Assembly (NCBI GenBank): GCA_017455435.1
Contig: JAFTAU010000096.1
Coordinates: 1 to 52,614 of the forward strand
DNA from: Lachnospiraceae bacterium
GTDB taxonomy: Bacteria; Bacillota; Clostridia; Lachnospirales; Lachnospiraceae
Length of the DNA: 52,614 nt
Direction: 5' to 3'
Part shown: one piece after another, positions 28,859 to 37,356 of the stretch
How positions within the stretch are numbered: position 1 is the first letter of the stretch
Layout: each line of letters starts with the position of its first letter
Made by a program: the position numbers and the translations under genes
Notes under the pieces: generated by a model
What the model was told of the DNA's origin: nothing
The model's database searches: none
The model's input: only the letters and a program-made list of their open reading frames with translations

Positions 28859-29980
28859 TTATTCCCTGATACGGTGCTCCATAATAACGGCGTTTTCCGC
28901 CGGGTCGGAGTAATAATCCTGCCTGATACGCACAGTCACATATCCGCGCGACTCGTAGAGCTTAATTGCGGATTCGTTTGAGGCGCGAACCTCCAGAGAC
29001 CAGAAATCGGCTCCTGACGCATCTTCCATGGCGCTGATAAGGCGGCTTCCGATGCCGGCTCTGCGAAGCTCGGGGCTAACGGCAATTCTGAAAAGCTCGC
29101 CCTCTCCGGAAACGGTCTGGTAGAGAACATATCCGCAGGGAGTTCCCTTTCGCTTTGCAACCAATGCGCCGTTACAGCGATTTCCGAAATGAGACTCTAT
29201 CATCGCAGACGTCCATGCATCAGTAAAGCATTCTTTTTCAAGACCGGCAATAAATGAAATATCCGCATCCGCAGCGGCGGAAACCTCGACATATTCTCTT
29301 TCTGCCTGAGACTGTCTGAGATAAACGGGAGCGAAATCATCGGCGGTGACGGTTTTTCCTTCATCAAAAAGTCTCTCCGCATACGCAGCCAGGGTGCCGG
29401 CGCGCGGCCTGTTCAGATGAGGTGCGGCAAAAAATGCGCAGTCTCCGAGCGCGGACGCAATTTCATCTTTAAATCTATCCGTGCCGTCTCCGGCGAAAAT
29501 GATTTCCTCACCCGGGTGCTTCTCATTCAGAAATGTCGTAAGTTCTCTCACGCTCATAGCGCTGTCCTCGGCAAGGGCGCGCAAAGTTTCTCCCTCAAAA
29601 CGGTAAAGCGCCGTATATACCTGATCGCGTCTGGCGTCCATAACGGGACAGATAATCCGTTTATCTCCGGCAAAATTATACGCGATGGCCGCAAGCGTGG
29701 AAACGCCGACAATCGGGATATCCAGTGCCAGAGCCAGGCCTTTTGCGGTGGACGCGCCTATACGAAGCCCGGTGAACGAGCCCGGTCCGCCGCTGACGGC
29801 AATAGCGTTAAGCGTGCCCATATCGGTCTCAGTCATCCTGATGATTTCGTCGATCATGGGCAGCAGCGTCTGCGAGTGAGTCTTTTTGTAATCCGTAAAA
29901 TACTCGGCTATCAGCCTGCCGCCGTCGGTTATCGCGGCGGACGCCGAAACGGCCGAGCTTTCTATCGCGAGAAGTTTCAT
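28859..29980 (-). CDS. tsaB: TsaB-RimI fusion: t6A scaffold protein joined to ribosomal protein acetyltransferase
   Basis: This 373-residue two-domain protein has at residues 1-225 the TsaB part: [13 protein letters not shown], the [13 protein letters not shown] motif near 64, and the STLAAIA segment that contacts TsaD. Residues about 232-373 are a GNAT acetyltransferase of the RimI type, with the acetyl-CoA loop [15 protein letters not shown] near 314 and the [19 protein letters not shown] helix. TsaB and RimI are usually adjacent genes; here no stop or start separates them. RimI acetylates the N-terminus of ribosomal protein S18. The residues look intact in both halves. Confidence 0.93.
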   Translation of the reverse strand: MKLLAIESSAVSASAAITDGGRLIAEYFTDYKKTHSQTLLPMIDEIIRMTETDMGTLNAIAVSGGPGSFTGLRIGASTAKGLALALDIPIVGVSTLAAIAYNFAGDKRIICPVMDARRDQVYTALYRFEGETLRALAEDSAMSVRELTTFLNEKHPGEEIIFAGDGTDRFKDEIASALGDCAFFAAPHLNRPRAGTLAAYAERLFDEGKTVTADDFAPVYLRQSQAEREYVEVSAAADADISFIAGLEKECFTDAWTSAMIESHFGNRCNGALVAKRKGTPCGYVLYQTVSGEGELFRIAVSPELRRAGIGSRLISAMEDASGADFWSLEVRASNESAIKLYESRGYVTVRIRQDYYSDPAENAVIMEHRIRE

Positions 29981-30016
29981 ATCTTTCCTGCTCTTTTTTC
30001 GTTTTTGCGCCTAAGT

Positions 30017-30022
30017 ATTATA
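30017..30022 (-). promoter_or_regulatory. Promoter of the t6A operon (extended -10)
   Basis: TATAAT preceded by TGT (an extended -10) lies 37 bases before the TsaB-RimI ATG on the minus strand. The -35 region is poor (TGGCAA), consistent with an extended -10 promoter. Confidence 0.5.
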
Positions 30023-30046
30023 ACAATTTAAACGCGCTGTTGCCAC

Positions 30047-30067
30047 AAAAAAAATAAGGATCACCTT
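30047..30067 (-). terminator. Weak terminator after the toxin gene
   Basis: A short AAGG-TGAT-CCTT hairpin followed by ATTTTTTTT lies about 30 bases after the toxin stop on the minus strand. The stem is only four base pairs, so efficiency is uncertain. Confidence 0.4.
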
Positions 30068-30095
30068 GTTTATCAAGAGTGAAGTAATTGGTTTT

Positions 30096-30593
30096 TTAAT
30101 TCGTATATTTCTTACAAGCTTCTTCCAATTCTAAAAACATACAACTGTTTCTTGCCAACTCATCATTGTTGCCATTTACGACACGCTCGTAAGTTTTTAA
30201 TGCTTTCTTTTGTATTTTAGATAATGATGATAAACATGCTTTATACTCTTTTCTCAGCAACACCTTTCTGTCTTCTGTAAATTCCGAAAAATCCACAGGT
30301 ATAAGACAGTTTTTAGGAACCGGAAACATATAATTAAAACGCAAGGAACCGGCAACCTTGAGTTTTTTGTGATAATCAACTTTTATTAGAATATTATCCT
30401 CTTGTTGACGGTCATAATGAGAAAACGGAACATAGTAATCTACGCCATTTACAGACAATACGACACCGTACACAAACTTATCGTGCTTATGATACTCCAT
30501 ATTAGGGATGCAGCTAAATCCCCGTTTGCTAAGTTCAACCTCTTTAAGGTACTGAACATATTCTTCATCAACATAATAAAATGATATCTTCAT
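30096..30593 (-). CDS. ToxN/AbiQ-like type III toxin endoribonuclease
   Basis: This 165-residue protein matches the ToxN/AbiQ family by pattern: FYYVDEEYVQYLKEVE at residues 5-20, GVVLSVNGVDYYVPFS at 43-58, the LRFNYMFPVP strand near 85, a helical middle (about 108-140) and a C-terminal NSCMFLELEEACKKY helix. The loop that in studied ToxN reads PLTSPK here reads PFSHYD, so one serine is kept but the lysine is not; activity may differ. ATG at 30591-30593 has GGAG seven bases upstream. The codons are AT-rich compared with flanking operons, suggesting transfer. Upstream RNA repeats and a terminator complete a type III toxin-antitoxin layout. Confidence 0.85.
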   Translation of the reverse strand: MKISFYYVDEEYVQYLKEVELSKRGFSCIPNMEYHKHDKFVYGVVLSVNGVDYYVPFSHYDRQQEDNILIKVDYHKKLKVAGSLRFNYMFPVPKNCLIPVDFSEFTEDRKVLLRKEYKACLSSLSKIQKKALKTYERVVNGNNDELARNSCMFLELEEACKKYTN

Positions 30594-30606
30594 AAACAAT
30601 CTCCAT

Positions 30607-30638
30607 AAAACAAATGGAGCAAGGCGAGGCTTGCTCCA
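30607..30638 (-). terminator. Attenuating terminator between antitoxin RNA and toxin
   Basis: On the minus strand TGGAGCAAG-CCTCGC-CTTGCTCCA forms a nine-base-pair stem followed by TTTGTTTT, then the toxin ribosome site. In type III modules such a terminator lets RNA repeats greatly outnumber toxin mRNA. Confidence 0.9.
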
Positions 30639-30775
30639 AAGTGATTACATCTTTTCGCACTCATAGGGGCGAAACCCTAATAACATCGTTCACCTTTAGT
30701 GGAAGTGAGACTCCAATAACATCGTTCACCTTTAATGGAAGTGAGACTCCAATAGATGTGTAATCGCATCTTTGC
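30639..30775 (-). ncRNA. ToxI-like antitoxin RNA precursor with 36-base repeats
   Basis: The predicted transcript starts near 30775-30780 and ends at the terminator. It holds two nearly identical 36-base units (30718-30753 and 30682-30717, one base different) and a third diverged unit (30646-30681). Each unit has a small hairpin at the same place. In the type III family, the toxin cuts this RNA into single units that bind and inhibit it. Confidence 0.83.
30646..30753 (-). repeat. Three tandem 36-base units (two identical but for one base, one diverged)
   Basis: Units 1 and 2 differ only at one position (CCATT versus CCACT). Unit 3 matches in about 22 of 36 positions, mainly at the ends. The arrangement is directly tandem with no spacers, which excludes a CRISPR array. 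Confidence 0.92.
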
Positions 30776-30781
30776 AAATTG

Positions 30782-30809
30782 ATTATAACAAATTCTTATT
30801 GTTTGTCAA
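30782..30809 (-). promoter_or_regulatory. Promoter of the toxin-antitoxin module
   Basis: On the minus strand a perfect TTGACA (30804-30809) and a perfect TATAAT (30782-30787), with an extra TGT before it, are 16 bases apart. This is the strongest promoter seen in the window and fits high antitoxin RNA production. Confidence 0.88.
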
Positions 30810-30898
30810 GAATCCATATAAGTAAGACCTTGTCTAAAGCTTGTATCATTTGACGCGCTAAGGTATTTATGCTATTCTTCCCTGGAAGTAGCAATTGT

Positions 30899-30926
30899 TT
30901 GACAAATATACCGTTATTCCTATAAA
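30899..30926 (+). promoter_or_regulatory. Promoter of ppk2-ppk1
   Basis: TTGACA (30899-30904) and TATAAA (30921-30926) are 16 bases apart, about 55 bases before the ppk2 ATG, and face away from the toxin module promoter. Confidence 0.7.
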
Positions 30927-30982
30927 AACGGCAGATCATATACACTTTACAAAAAGTAAGTTCTGAGAAAGAAGGCAGAATC

Positions 30983-32464
30983 ATGCTCAAAGAATTCGTC
31001 CGCCCGGAGGACGGGCTCAGCAAAGAAGAAAGAAAAGAAGCCGTAAAAAAATACAAAAAGGATTTCACGGCGCTTCTGAACCCGCTGAAAGAATCTAAAA
31101 TTCCGGTAATCGTACTGGTCGAAGGCTGGGCGAGCTCCGGCAAGGGCTATCTGATCAACGAGCTAATCAGCGAGATCGACCCCCGCTTCTTCAGCGTCTT
31201 CTCTCTCGACACCGCGCAGGACAGCCATAGATACCCCTTCATTTATCCCTATTACTGCGCCATTCCCGAAAACGGAAAAATGCTGTTTATGGACAGCGGC
31301 TGGCTCTCGCAGACCGTGGAGGACTGCGTAAACGGCAGGCTTGCTGCAGCGGAGCGTGAAAAACGGCTTCGCAGCATAAACAATTTCGAGCGCCAGATGA
31401 AAAACAACGGTTGCGTGGTTCTAAAGCTTTTTATCAATTGCTCAAAGAAAAAGCAGAAAAAGACTCAGGAAAATCTTCTTTCCGACAAAAATACCCGTTG
31501 GAGGATATCAGAAAAGGATCTCGCCCAGAACGACCGCTACGGAGAATATCAAAAAGAATATGATTACTGGATGAACGCCACCTCCATAACGCCCTGGCAC
31601 ATCCTGGACAGCGACAGCAAAGGCACTGTCATCTACGATGCATTTAAACTTCTTTATGACACCATCAAAGCTTCAATAGAAAACGGCAAATTCGATGCAC
31701 CGCCCTACGAGGAGGCTTTTACCCTGTCCGATCCGCTTCCCTCTCTCGACAAATGCGACACGGGCGCTTTCCTTGACGACGAAACCTACAAAAAAGAGCT
31801 CAAAAAACTGCAAAAAGATATCAGTGAGCTCCACAACATAATATATCGCAAGAAAATCCCCTTCGTTATCTGCTACGAGGGATGGGATGCCGCAGGAAAA
31901 GGCGGCAATATTCGCAGGCTCGCAAAGCCGCTGGATCCTCGCGGATTTGACACCTATCCCATCGCATCGCCCGAGCCTCACGAAAAAGCCCGCCACCATC
32001 TGTGGCGCTTCTGGACAAAGATTCCGCGCACCGGACATGTGGCGATATTCGACCGCACCTGGTACGGCCGCGTAATGGTGGAGCGCATAGAAGGCTTTTG
32101 CAGCGAAAATGAATGGCGCCGTGCCTACAACGAGATAAACGAATTTGAAAAGGAGCTCTCCGACTGGGGCGCCGTAGTAATCAAATTCTGGATTCAGATT
32201 GACAAAGACACTCAGCTGCAGCGCTTTACCGAAAGACAGAACACCCCTGAAAAGCAGTGGAAAATCACCGATGAAGACTGGCGCAACCGCGAAAAGTGGG
32301 ACAAGTACGAAGAGGCCGTCAACGATATGCTGAAAAGAACGTCAACAGCGTTCGCGCCCTGGCACATTATCGAATCGTATGACAAAAAATACGCTCGTAT
32401 AAAGGCCCTGCGCATTGTCAGAGACGCCATGAAAAAAGCCGTATCAGAGGACAGTAATGAGTGA
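30983..32464 (+). CDS. pap: Polyphosphate:AMP phosphotransferase (two-domain PPK2)
   Basis: This 493-residue protein has two fused PPK2 domains, as in class II PPK2 enzymes that make ADP from AMP and polyphosphate. The C-terminal domain (about 265-490) has intact motifs: EGWDAAGKGGNIRRL as Walker A and FDRTWYGRVMVERI as the second motif. The N-terminal domain keeps EGWASSGKG but has FMDSGWLSQT in place of the FDRxWY motif, so it is probably not catalytic; this asymmetry is known in the family. It overlaps ppk1 by eight bases, so the two are translationally coupled. AAGAAGG precedes the ATG. Confidence 0.9.
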   Translation: MLKEFVRPEDGLSKEERKEAVKKYKKDFTALLNPLKESKIPVIVLVEGWASSGKGYLINELISEIDPRFFSVFSLDTAQDSHRYPFIYPYYCAIPENGKMLFMDSGWLSQTVEDCVNGRLAAAEREKRLRSINNFERQMKNNGCVVLKLFINCSKKKQKKTQENLLSDKNTRWRISEKDLAQNDRYGEYQKEYDYWMNATSITPWHILDSDSKGTVIYDAFKLLYDTIKASIENGKFDAPPYEEAFTLSDPLPSLDKCDTGAFLDDETYKKELKKLQKDISELHNIIYRKKIPFVICYEGWDAAGKGGNIRRLAKPLDPRGFDTYPIASPEPHEKARHHLWRFWTKIPRTGHVAIFDRTWYGRVMVERIEGFCSENEWRRAYNEINEFEKELSDWGAVVIKFWIQIDKDTQLQRFTERQNTPEKQWKITDEDWRNREKWDKYEEAVNDMLKRTSTAFAPWHIIESYDKKYARIKALRIVRDAMKKAVSEDSNE

Positions 32465-34538
32465 AACCATTTCAAAAGCCGAACACTTTTGTTTTACCGA
32501 CCGCGAGCTGAGCTGGCTGGAGTTTAATCTTCGCGTTCTCAGGGAAGCCGGTTCCGAAAGCGTGCCCCTTGCGGAGCGCGTAAAATTCCTGTCCATTTAT
32601 CTTTCAAATCTGGACGAGTTTTTCATGGTCAGAGTCGGAACACTGATTCACCGCGCCAAATACGAGCCGGATTCCACAGACGAAAAAACAGGCTGGACGC
32701 CTGATACGCAGATTAAAAAGATTCTGTCCGTCGTTAAGAAACAACAATCCAAGGCCGAGGACATCTACCGCAAACTGACAAAAGACCTCGCGGGTGCCGG
32801 CGTCGATATACTTGACTTTAATAAAATCTCAAAAGTAGACGAGAGCATGGCAAAAAAATTCTTTTCTGAAATAAAGCCTCTGCTCTCTCCCGCAGTCACG
32901 CCTCTTTCACAGCCTCTGCCGTTCCTTCAGAACGGACAGCCTTATGTCGCATTGTTGCTCGAAAAATGCGATAAATCTTTCATTGCCACAGTTTCGCTTT
33001 CCCGGATACCTAAGATTTTTTCCTATGAAGTTAACGGGCGCACAAAGATTTTTTCCTCACCGGAATTCGTGGCTCATTTCGCCGCTCAGCTTTTTAAAAA
33101 ATACGATATCAAAGAGATTGGCGTAATAAAAGTTACCAGAAACGCCGACGTATATTTTAACGATGCCTTTGCCGAAGACGATTATCGCATCGGCATGGAA
33201 AAGCTGCTCAGAAAGAGAAAACGCGAGCAGCCGGTGAGACTGACGTTTTTCGGAAAGCCTTCTTCAAAACTGACCGACGCTTTTGCCGAAAAGCTGCGTG
33301 TTTCCGGCAAATATGTGTTTTCAACAACTCTGCCCTCGCTTCCGAATTTTGGCTCAGTTATTGCCAAAAAGCCCGGGTTCTCTTTTTCCGATAGAAAGCC
33401 GTTCAGAAATGTCCTGCTCGAGAAGGGACAGCTTTTTAAATATCTCGAAAAGAATGATTTACTGCTCAGTTTTCCCTATCAGAGCATAAACCCGTTTATC
33501 GATCTGATATATGAGGCCGCCGATGATCCGGAGGTCACTTCCGTAAAAATCACACTTTACAGGCTGGCGGCTCCCAGCAAGCTGGCTGCGGCGCTATGTT
33601 ATGCCGCCGACAGGGGAAAAGACGTTCTCTGCCTGCTGGAGCTGCGCGCCAGATTTGATGAGCAGAACAATATTGATTACAGCGAAATGCTGGAAAGCGC
33701 AGGCTGCCGCGTCATATACGGTCTGCCGGAAATGAAGGTGCACAGCAAGGTCTGCCTGATTACAAGGAGCACCCAAAAGGGAACGAAATACATAACACAG
33801 ATTGGTACAGGTAATTACAATGAGGTAACAAGCGAGCAGTATACCGATTTGTCACTCATTACCTCTGAACACGAAATCGGTACCGACACCGAATCATTCT
33901 TTGAGGATCTGGAGGCGGGCAGCGCCCCTGCTCCGCGGGAGCACCTGATCACCGCTCCGCACGGATTTAAGCCGTGGCTTATGAATATGCTGGACGGGCA
34001 GATAGCAAAAGGAGCCGAAGGCCGTGTCACAATCAAAGTTAATTCCATGAATGATATAGATGTGATGAACAAACTGATAGATTGTTCGAAAGCCGGCGTC
34101 AAGGCGGAGCTGTTTATACGCGGCATTTGCTGCCTGCGCCCCGGCATCAGCGGTTTTACCGATAATATCACCGTAAAGAGCGTGGTAGGCAGGCATCTGG
34201 AGCATTCCCGTATTTATCTCTTTGGCTCCGGAAACGATGCGAAAGTCTTTATCGGCTCCGGCGACCTGCTTCGCAGGAATACCACCTGGCGCGTAGAGGC
34301 TTTTGCTGAGGTCAAAGCCCCGCAGATTAAAAAGCAGATTTTCGAGATTCTCGATACCTTCCGGAGCGATAACGAAAAAGGCAGCCTTATGCTGCCTGAC
34401 GGAAAGTATTCCAGGACCGAAGAGCCCGGTACCGCTTCGCAGGATGCGCAGTATGAATACTTCTCTATGCAGACAATCGGAGCCGACGCCTCAAAGAAAC
34501 GCCGCGGTTTTCTTTCCAGGCTGTTCGGAAGGAAGTAA
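32457..34538 (+). CDS. ppk1: Polyphosphate kinase 1
   Basis: This 693-residue PPK1 reversibly transfers the ATP gamma-phosphate to polyphosphate. Domain order is N (about 10-115, starting FTDRELSWLEFNLRVL), head, and two C-terminal phospholipase-D-like catalytic domains. The autophosphorylated histidine is in MKVHSKVCL near residue 428, and the second catalytic histidine in RHLEHSRIYLFG near 580. The SLYRLAAPSK-type segment appears as ITLYRLAAPSK. The tail (KKRRGFLSRLFGRK) is basic. With PAP it could interconvert AMP, ADP, ATP and polyphosphate. Confidence 0.96.
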   Translation: MSETISKAEHFCFTDRELSWLEFNLRVLREAGSESVPLAERVKFLSIYLSNLDEFFMVRVGTLIHRAKYEPDSTDEKTGWTPDTQIKKILSVVKKQQSKAEDIYRKLTKDLAGAGVDILDFNKISKVDESMAKKFFSEIKPLLSPAVTPLSQPLPFLQNGQPYVALLLEKCDKSFIATVSLSRIPKIFSYEVNGRTKIFSSPEFVAHFAAQLFKKYDIKEIGVIKVTRNADVYFNDAFAEDDYRIGMEKLLRKRKREQPVRLTFFGKPSSKLTDAFAEKLRVSGKYVFSTTLPSLPNFGSVIAKKPGFSFSDRKPFRNVLLEKGQLFKYLEKNDLLLSFPYQSINPFIDLIYEAADDPEVTSVKITLYRLAAPSKLAAALCYAADRGKDVLCLLELRARFDEQNNIDYSEMLESAGCRVIYGLPEMKVHSKVCLITRSTQKGTKYITQIGTGNYNEVTSEQYTDLSLITSEHEIGTDTESFFEDLEAGSAPAPREHLITAPHGFKPWLMNMLDGQIAKGAEGRVTIKVNSMNDIDVMNKLIDCSKAGVKAELFIRGICCLRPGISGFTDNITVKSVVGRHLEHSRIYLFGSGNDAKVFIGSGDLLRRNTTWRVEAFAEVKAPQIKKQIFEILDTFRSDNEKGSLMLPDGKYSRTEEPGTASQDAQYEYFSMQTIGADASKKRRGFLSRLFGRK

Positions 34539-34540
34539 TT

Positions 34541-34582
34541 AAAAAGCAGCCGAAAGCTTTTGGCGGACGGCTGCTTTTTCTA
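34541..34582. terminator. Bidirectional terminator between ppk1 and ackA
   Basis: AAAAAGCAGCCG and CGGCTGCTTTTT form a twelve-base-pair stem around a 15-base loop, with A/T runs on both sides, between convergent genes. Confidence 0.9.
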
Positions 34583-34596
34583 TAATTTCTATTTTA

Positions 34597-35787
34597 TTAT
34601 TTCTTGATCAGAGCTACGGTTTCTCTCGCGATGGCAAGCTCCTCATTCGTGGGAATGAGCATTACCTTGACGGCGGAGTCGTCGGCGGAGATGATTCTGC
34701 TTTCGCCGCGGACGTCGTTCCTCTCATCGTCGATCTTAACGCCCATAAATCCGAGGTAGGCGCAGATGTCCTTTCTGGCAGCCTTGTCATTCTCTCCCAC
34801 TCCCGCAGTAAACGCAATGGCGTCAACACCGTTCATAGCAGCAGTATATGCACCGATGTATTTTGCAACGCGGTAGCGGAACGCTTCCAGAGCGACTGCA
34901 GCCAGGTGGTTGCCTTCTCTCTTTGCGGCTTCCACGTCGCGGAAATCACTGGACACGCCGGAGAGTCCCAGCATTCCGGATTTCTTATTAAGCAGGTTCA
35001 GAACCTCGTTGACATCCTTGCCCTCTTTGTTGGCGATGTACTGAACCACGGCGGGATCGATGTCACCTGAGCGGGTTCCCATGATAAGTCCCTCCAGGGG
35101 CGTGAGACCCATGGAAGTATCAACGGCCTTGCCGCCGATGGACGCTGACACGGACGCGCCGTTTCCGAGGTGGCAGACGATAACCTTTGCATCGGGCTTC
35201 AGATTCCCGAGCTTGATTGCTTCGTGAGAAACAAAGGTATGGCTGGTACCGTGGAAGCCGTAGCGGCGGACGCCGTATTTTTCATAATATTCATAAGGAA
35301 TCGCGTAGAGATAGTGCGACTCGGGCATAGCCATTCCGAAGGTGGTATCAAACACGACGGCGTTGGGCTTTCCGGGCATCGCCGCCTCGCAGGCCTCTAT
35401 TCCCATGAGATTGGCAGGATTGTGAAGCGGGCCGAGGTCAAAGCATTCGCGGATAACGTCTTTTACATGCTGATCAACCAGTACCGGCGTAGTGAGCGTG
35501 GGGCCGCCGTGCAGAACGCGGTGACCGATGGCGTCAATTTCATCCGTGCTCGCGATAACGCCGTGCTCCGGATCCTGAAGCGCCTGCATAACGAGCTTTA
35601 TCGCCTCTTTGTGATTGGGCATGGGCGCCTCTGTCACATATTTGTCTTTGCCTGTAGTCTGATGAGTCAGTTTTCCGTCAATTCCGATTCTCTCGCAAAG
35701 ACCCTTTGCTTCCATTATTTCGGTTTCGGAATCGATAAGCTGGTACTTGAGTGACGAACTGCCGCAGTTGATAACTAAGATTTTCAT
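34597..35787 (-). CDS. ackA: Acetate kinase
   Basis: This 396-residue enzyme interconverts acetyl phosphate plus ADP with acetate plus ATP. The first phosphate loop NCGSSSLKYQL lies at residues 6-16, VFDTTFGMAMPE near 146, HLGNGAS near 207, and the adenosine motif AFTAGVGEND near 325. Length is typical. It stands alone with its own promoter; phosphotransacetylase is not in the window. GGGAGGG precedes the ATG. Confidence 0.97.
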   Translation of the reverse strand: MKILVINCGSSSLKYQLIDSETEIMEAKGLCERIGIDGKLTHQTTGKDKYVTEAPMPNHKEAIKLVMQALQDPEHGVIASTDEIDAIGHRVLHGGPTLTTPVLVDQHVKDVIRECFDLGPLHNPANLMGIEACEAAMPGKPNAVVFDTTFGMAMPESHYLYAIPYEYYEKYGVRRYGFHGTSHTFVSHEAIKLGNLKPDAKVIVCHLGNGASVSASIGGKAVDTSMGLTPLEGLIMGTRSGDIDPAVVQYIANKEGKDVNEVLNLLNKKSGMLGLSGVSSDFRDVEAAKREGNHLAAVALEAFRYRVAKYIGAYTAAMNGVDAIAFTAGVGENDKAARKDICAYLGFMGVKIDDERNDVRGESRIISADDSAVKVMLIPTNEELAIARETVALIKK

Positions 35788-35830
35788 ATAGATTTATCCC
35801 TCCCGGATTAAAATTCAAAAAGCCTGTACC

Positions 35831-35859
35831 ATTCTATTAGATTTTGGCTTGAATGTAAA
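35831..35859 (-). promoter_or_regulatory. ackA promoter
   Basis: On the minus strand TTTACA (35854-35859) and TAGAAT (35831-35836) are spaced 17 bases, ending about 43 bases before the ackA ATG. Confidence 0.65.
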
Positions 35860-35877
35860 GGCGGAAAATCCGGGGCG

Positions 35878-36345
35878 TTACTCCTCTTCGTAGGAGATGT
35901 CCTTTAGCATGAAGAATTTTTCGAGGTAATGCTCCCAGCCGGTTTCGATGGATTTTGAGGCGAAGAAGTCCGGGGTGGAGACGCCGGCGGTCATATCGAG
36001 GCGGTCTTCGTTGTATCTGATGTTGAGGTACAGCGCTACGTCCGGCACGTCGGAGATGCCGAGGCTGCGGACGGTGTTGGCCGTGTTTGCGCCGGACAGT
36101 CTGAAAACTATCTTGAAGCTTTTGGGAAGTTTGCTTCCTTTGATGGCGGTGAAGGCCTGATTTCTGACAATCCCCCAGGTGACGTGCTCGTCTTCTCCTA
36201 TTTCATAACCGGTGCGGTGCCCGTCAAAATAGATGCCGAAGTCCGTGATGAAATTCGCCTCGACAAGGAGGAAATTGTCGAAAACCTCTTCGAGGAAAAG
36301 CTTCGTGGTGAATGATTTTTTGTCGGTTATATTGTAAATCTTCAT
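35878..36345 (-). CDS. Conserved protein of unknown function, possibly DUF5721
   Basis: This 155-residue soluble protein has no signal or membrane span. It opens with a MKIYNITDKKSFTTKLFL strand and helix, has a central acidic FDGHRTGYEIGEDEHV stretch and alternating beta-like segments. It recalls the DUF5721 family of clostridial proteins; that name is from memory and no function is known to me. It follows ruvB by two bases, so it is co-transcribed with ruvAB. The position next to ruvAB hints at, but does not show, a DNA-related role. Confidence 0.7.
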   Translation of the reverse strand: MKIYNITDKKSFTTKLFLEEVFDNFLLVEANFITDFGIYFDGHRTGYEIGEDEHVTWGIVRNQAFTAIKGSKLPKSFKIVFRLSGANTANTVRSLGISDVPDVALYLNIRYNEDRLDMTAGVSTPDFFASKSIETGWEHYLEKFFMLKDISYEEE

Positions 36346-36347
36346 AT

Positions 36348-37343
36348 CTATACCATAAACAATCCGAGGTGCCTGTATGCGGCTTCGGTAGCCACTCTGC
36401 CGCGCTGGGTGCGTGCAATGAAGCCCTGCTGAACAAGATACGGCTCAATCACATCCTCGAGCGTGCCGACGTCCTCTCCTATGGCGGTCGCAAGCGTCTC
36501 CGCGCCCACGGGACCTCCGCCGAAGGTGCGGATAATGGTCTCCAGTACGCGCCTGTCGCTCGTGTCCAGGCCGCTTTCATCAATATCGAGAAGCGAGAGC
36601 GTGCTCTCCGTGATTTCTCTGTCTATAACTCCACTGCCCTTTACCTGCGCGAAATCACGCACGCGCTTTAAGATGCGGTTTGCGAGACGGGGCGTGCCCC
36701 TTGAGCGCCTCGAAAGCGTGGCTGCGCCCTCTTCGTCAATTTCTACGCCGAGTACCTTTGCCGAGCGGAGTATTATTTCTTTTAATTCATCGGGAGTATA
36801 AAACTCGAGACGGTGAACAATGCCGAAACGGTCGCGCAGCGGAGCGGTCAACATTCCGGCTCTGGTAGTCGCTCCAACCAGTGTAAAATGCGGCAGATTG
36901 AGCCTGATGGACCTGGCTGTCTCGCCTTTTCCGAGGAGAATGTCAATCGCAAAATCCTCCATGGCCGGATAAAGCAGCTCCTCCACCTGTCTGTTTATGC
37001 GGTGGATTTCGTCCACAAACAGCACGTCGCCGTCCTGGAGAGTATTGAGGATGGCCGCCATTTCGCCGGGTTTTTCGATAACCGGGCCCGAGGTAATTTT
37101 GATATTTGTGCCGAGCTCATTTGCAATGATGCCTGCCAGCGTGGTCTTTCCGAGGCCGGGGGGCCCGTAAAGCAGCACGTGATCCAGCGCCTCACCGCGT
37201 TTTTTTGCAGCGTCGATATAAATACGCATCGTCTCCTTTGCCTTTTCCTGTCCGATATATTCTTCCAGAGTTTTCGGGCGGAGGCTTTCGTCTGTCTTTT
37301 TATCTTCTTCGGTAATTTCGGTATTGATTATTCTCTGTGCCAT
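36348..37343 (-). CDS. ruvB: Holliday junction branch migration ATPase RuvB
   Basis: This 331-residue AAA+ motor drives branch migration with RuvA. Walker [12 protein letters not shown] lies near residue 58, Walker B LFVDEIHR near 109, sensor 1 [18 protein letters not shown] near 160 with the arginine finger, and a C-terminal winged helix that binds DNA. Length is typical. It begins 13 bases after ruvA. No ruvC is in the window; another resolvase elsewhere is expected. Confidence 0.97.
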   Translation of the reverse strand: MAQRIINTEITEEDKKTDESLRPKTLEEYIGQEKAKETMRIYIDAAKKRGEALDHVLLYGPPGLGKTTLAGIIANELGTNIKITSGPVIEKPGEMAAILNTLQDGDVLFVDEIHRINRQVEELLYPAMEDFAIDILLGKGETARSIRLNLPHFTLVGATTRAGMLTAPLRDRFGIVHRLEFYTPDELKEIILRSAKVLGVEIDEEGAATLSRRSRGTPRLANRILKRVRDFAQVKGSGVIDREITESTLSLLDIDESGLDTSDRRVLETIIRTFGGGPVGAETLATAIGEDVGTLEDVIEPYLVQQGFIARTQRGRVATEAAYRHLGLFMV

Positions 37344-37356
37344 AACATCTCCAGGT

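Noticed and set aside
30646-30753. CRISPR array
   Set aside because: The 36-base units are directly tandem with no unique spacers, and no cas genes are present; the terminator and ToxN-like gene explain them better.
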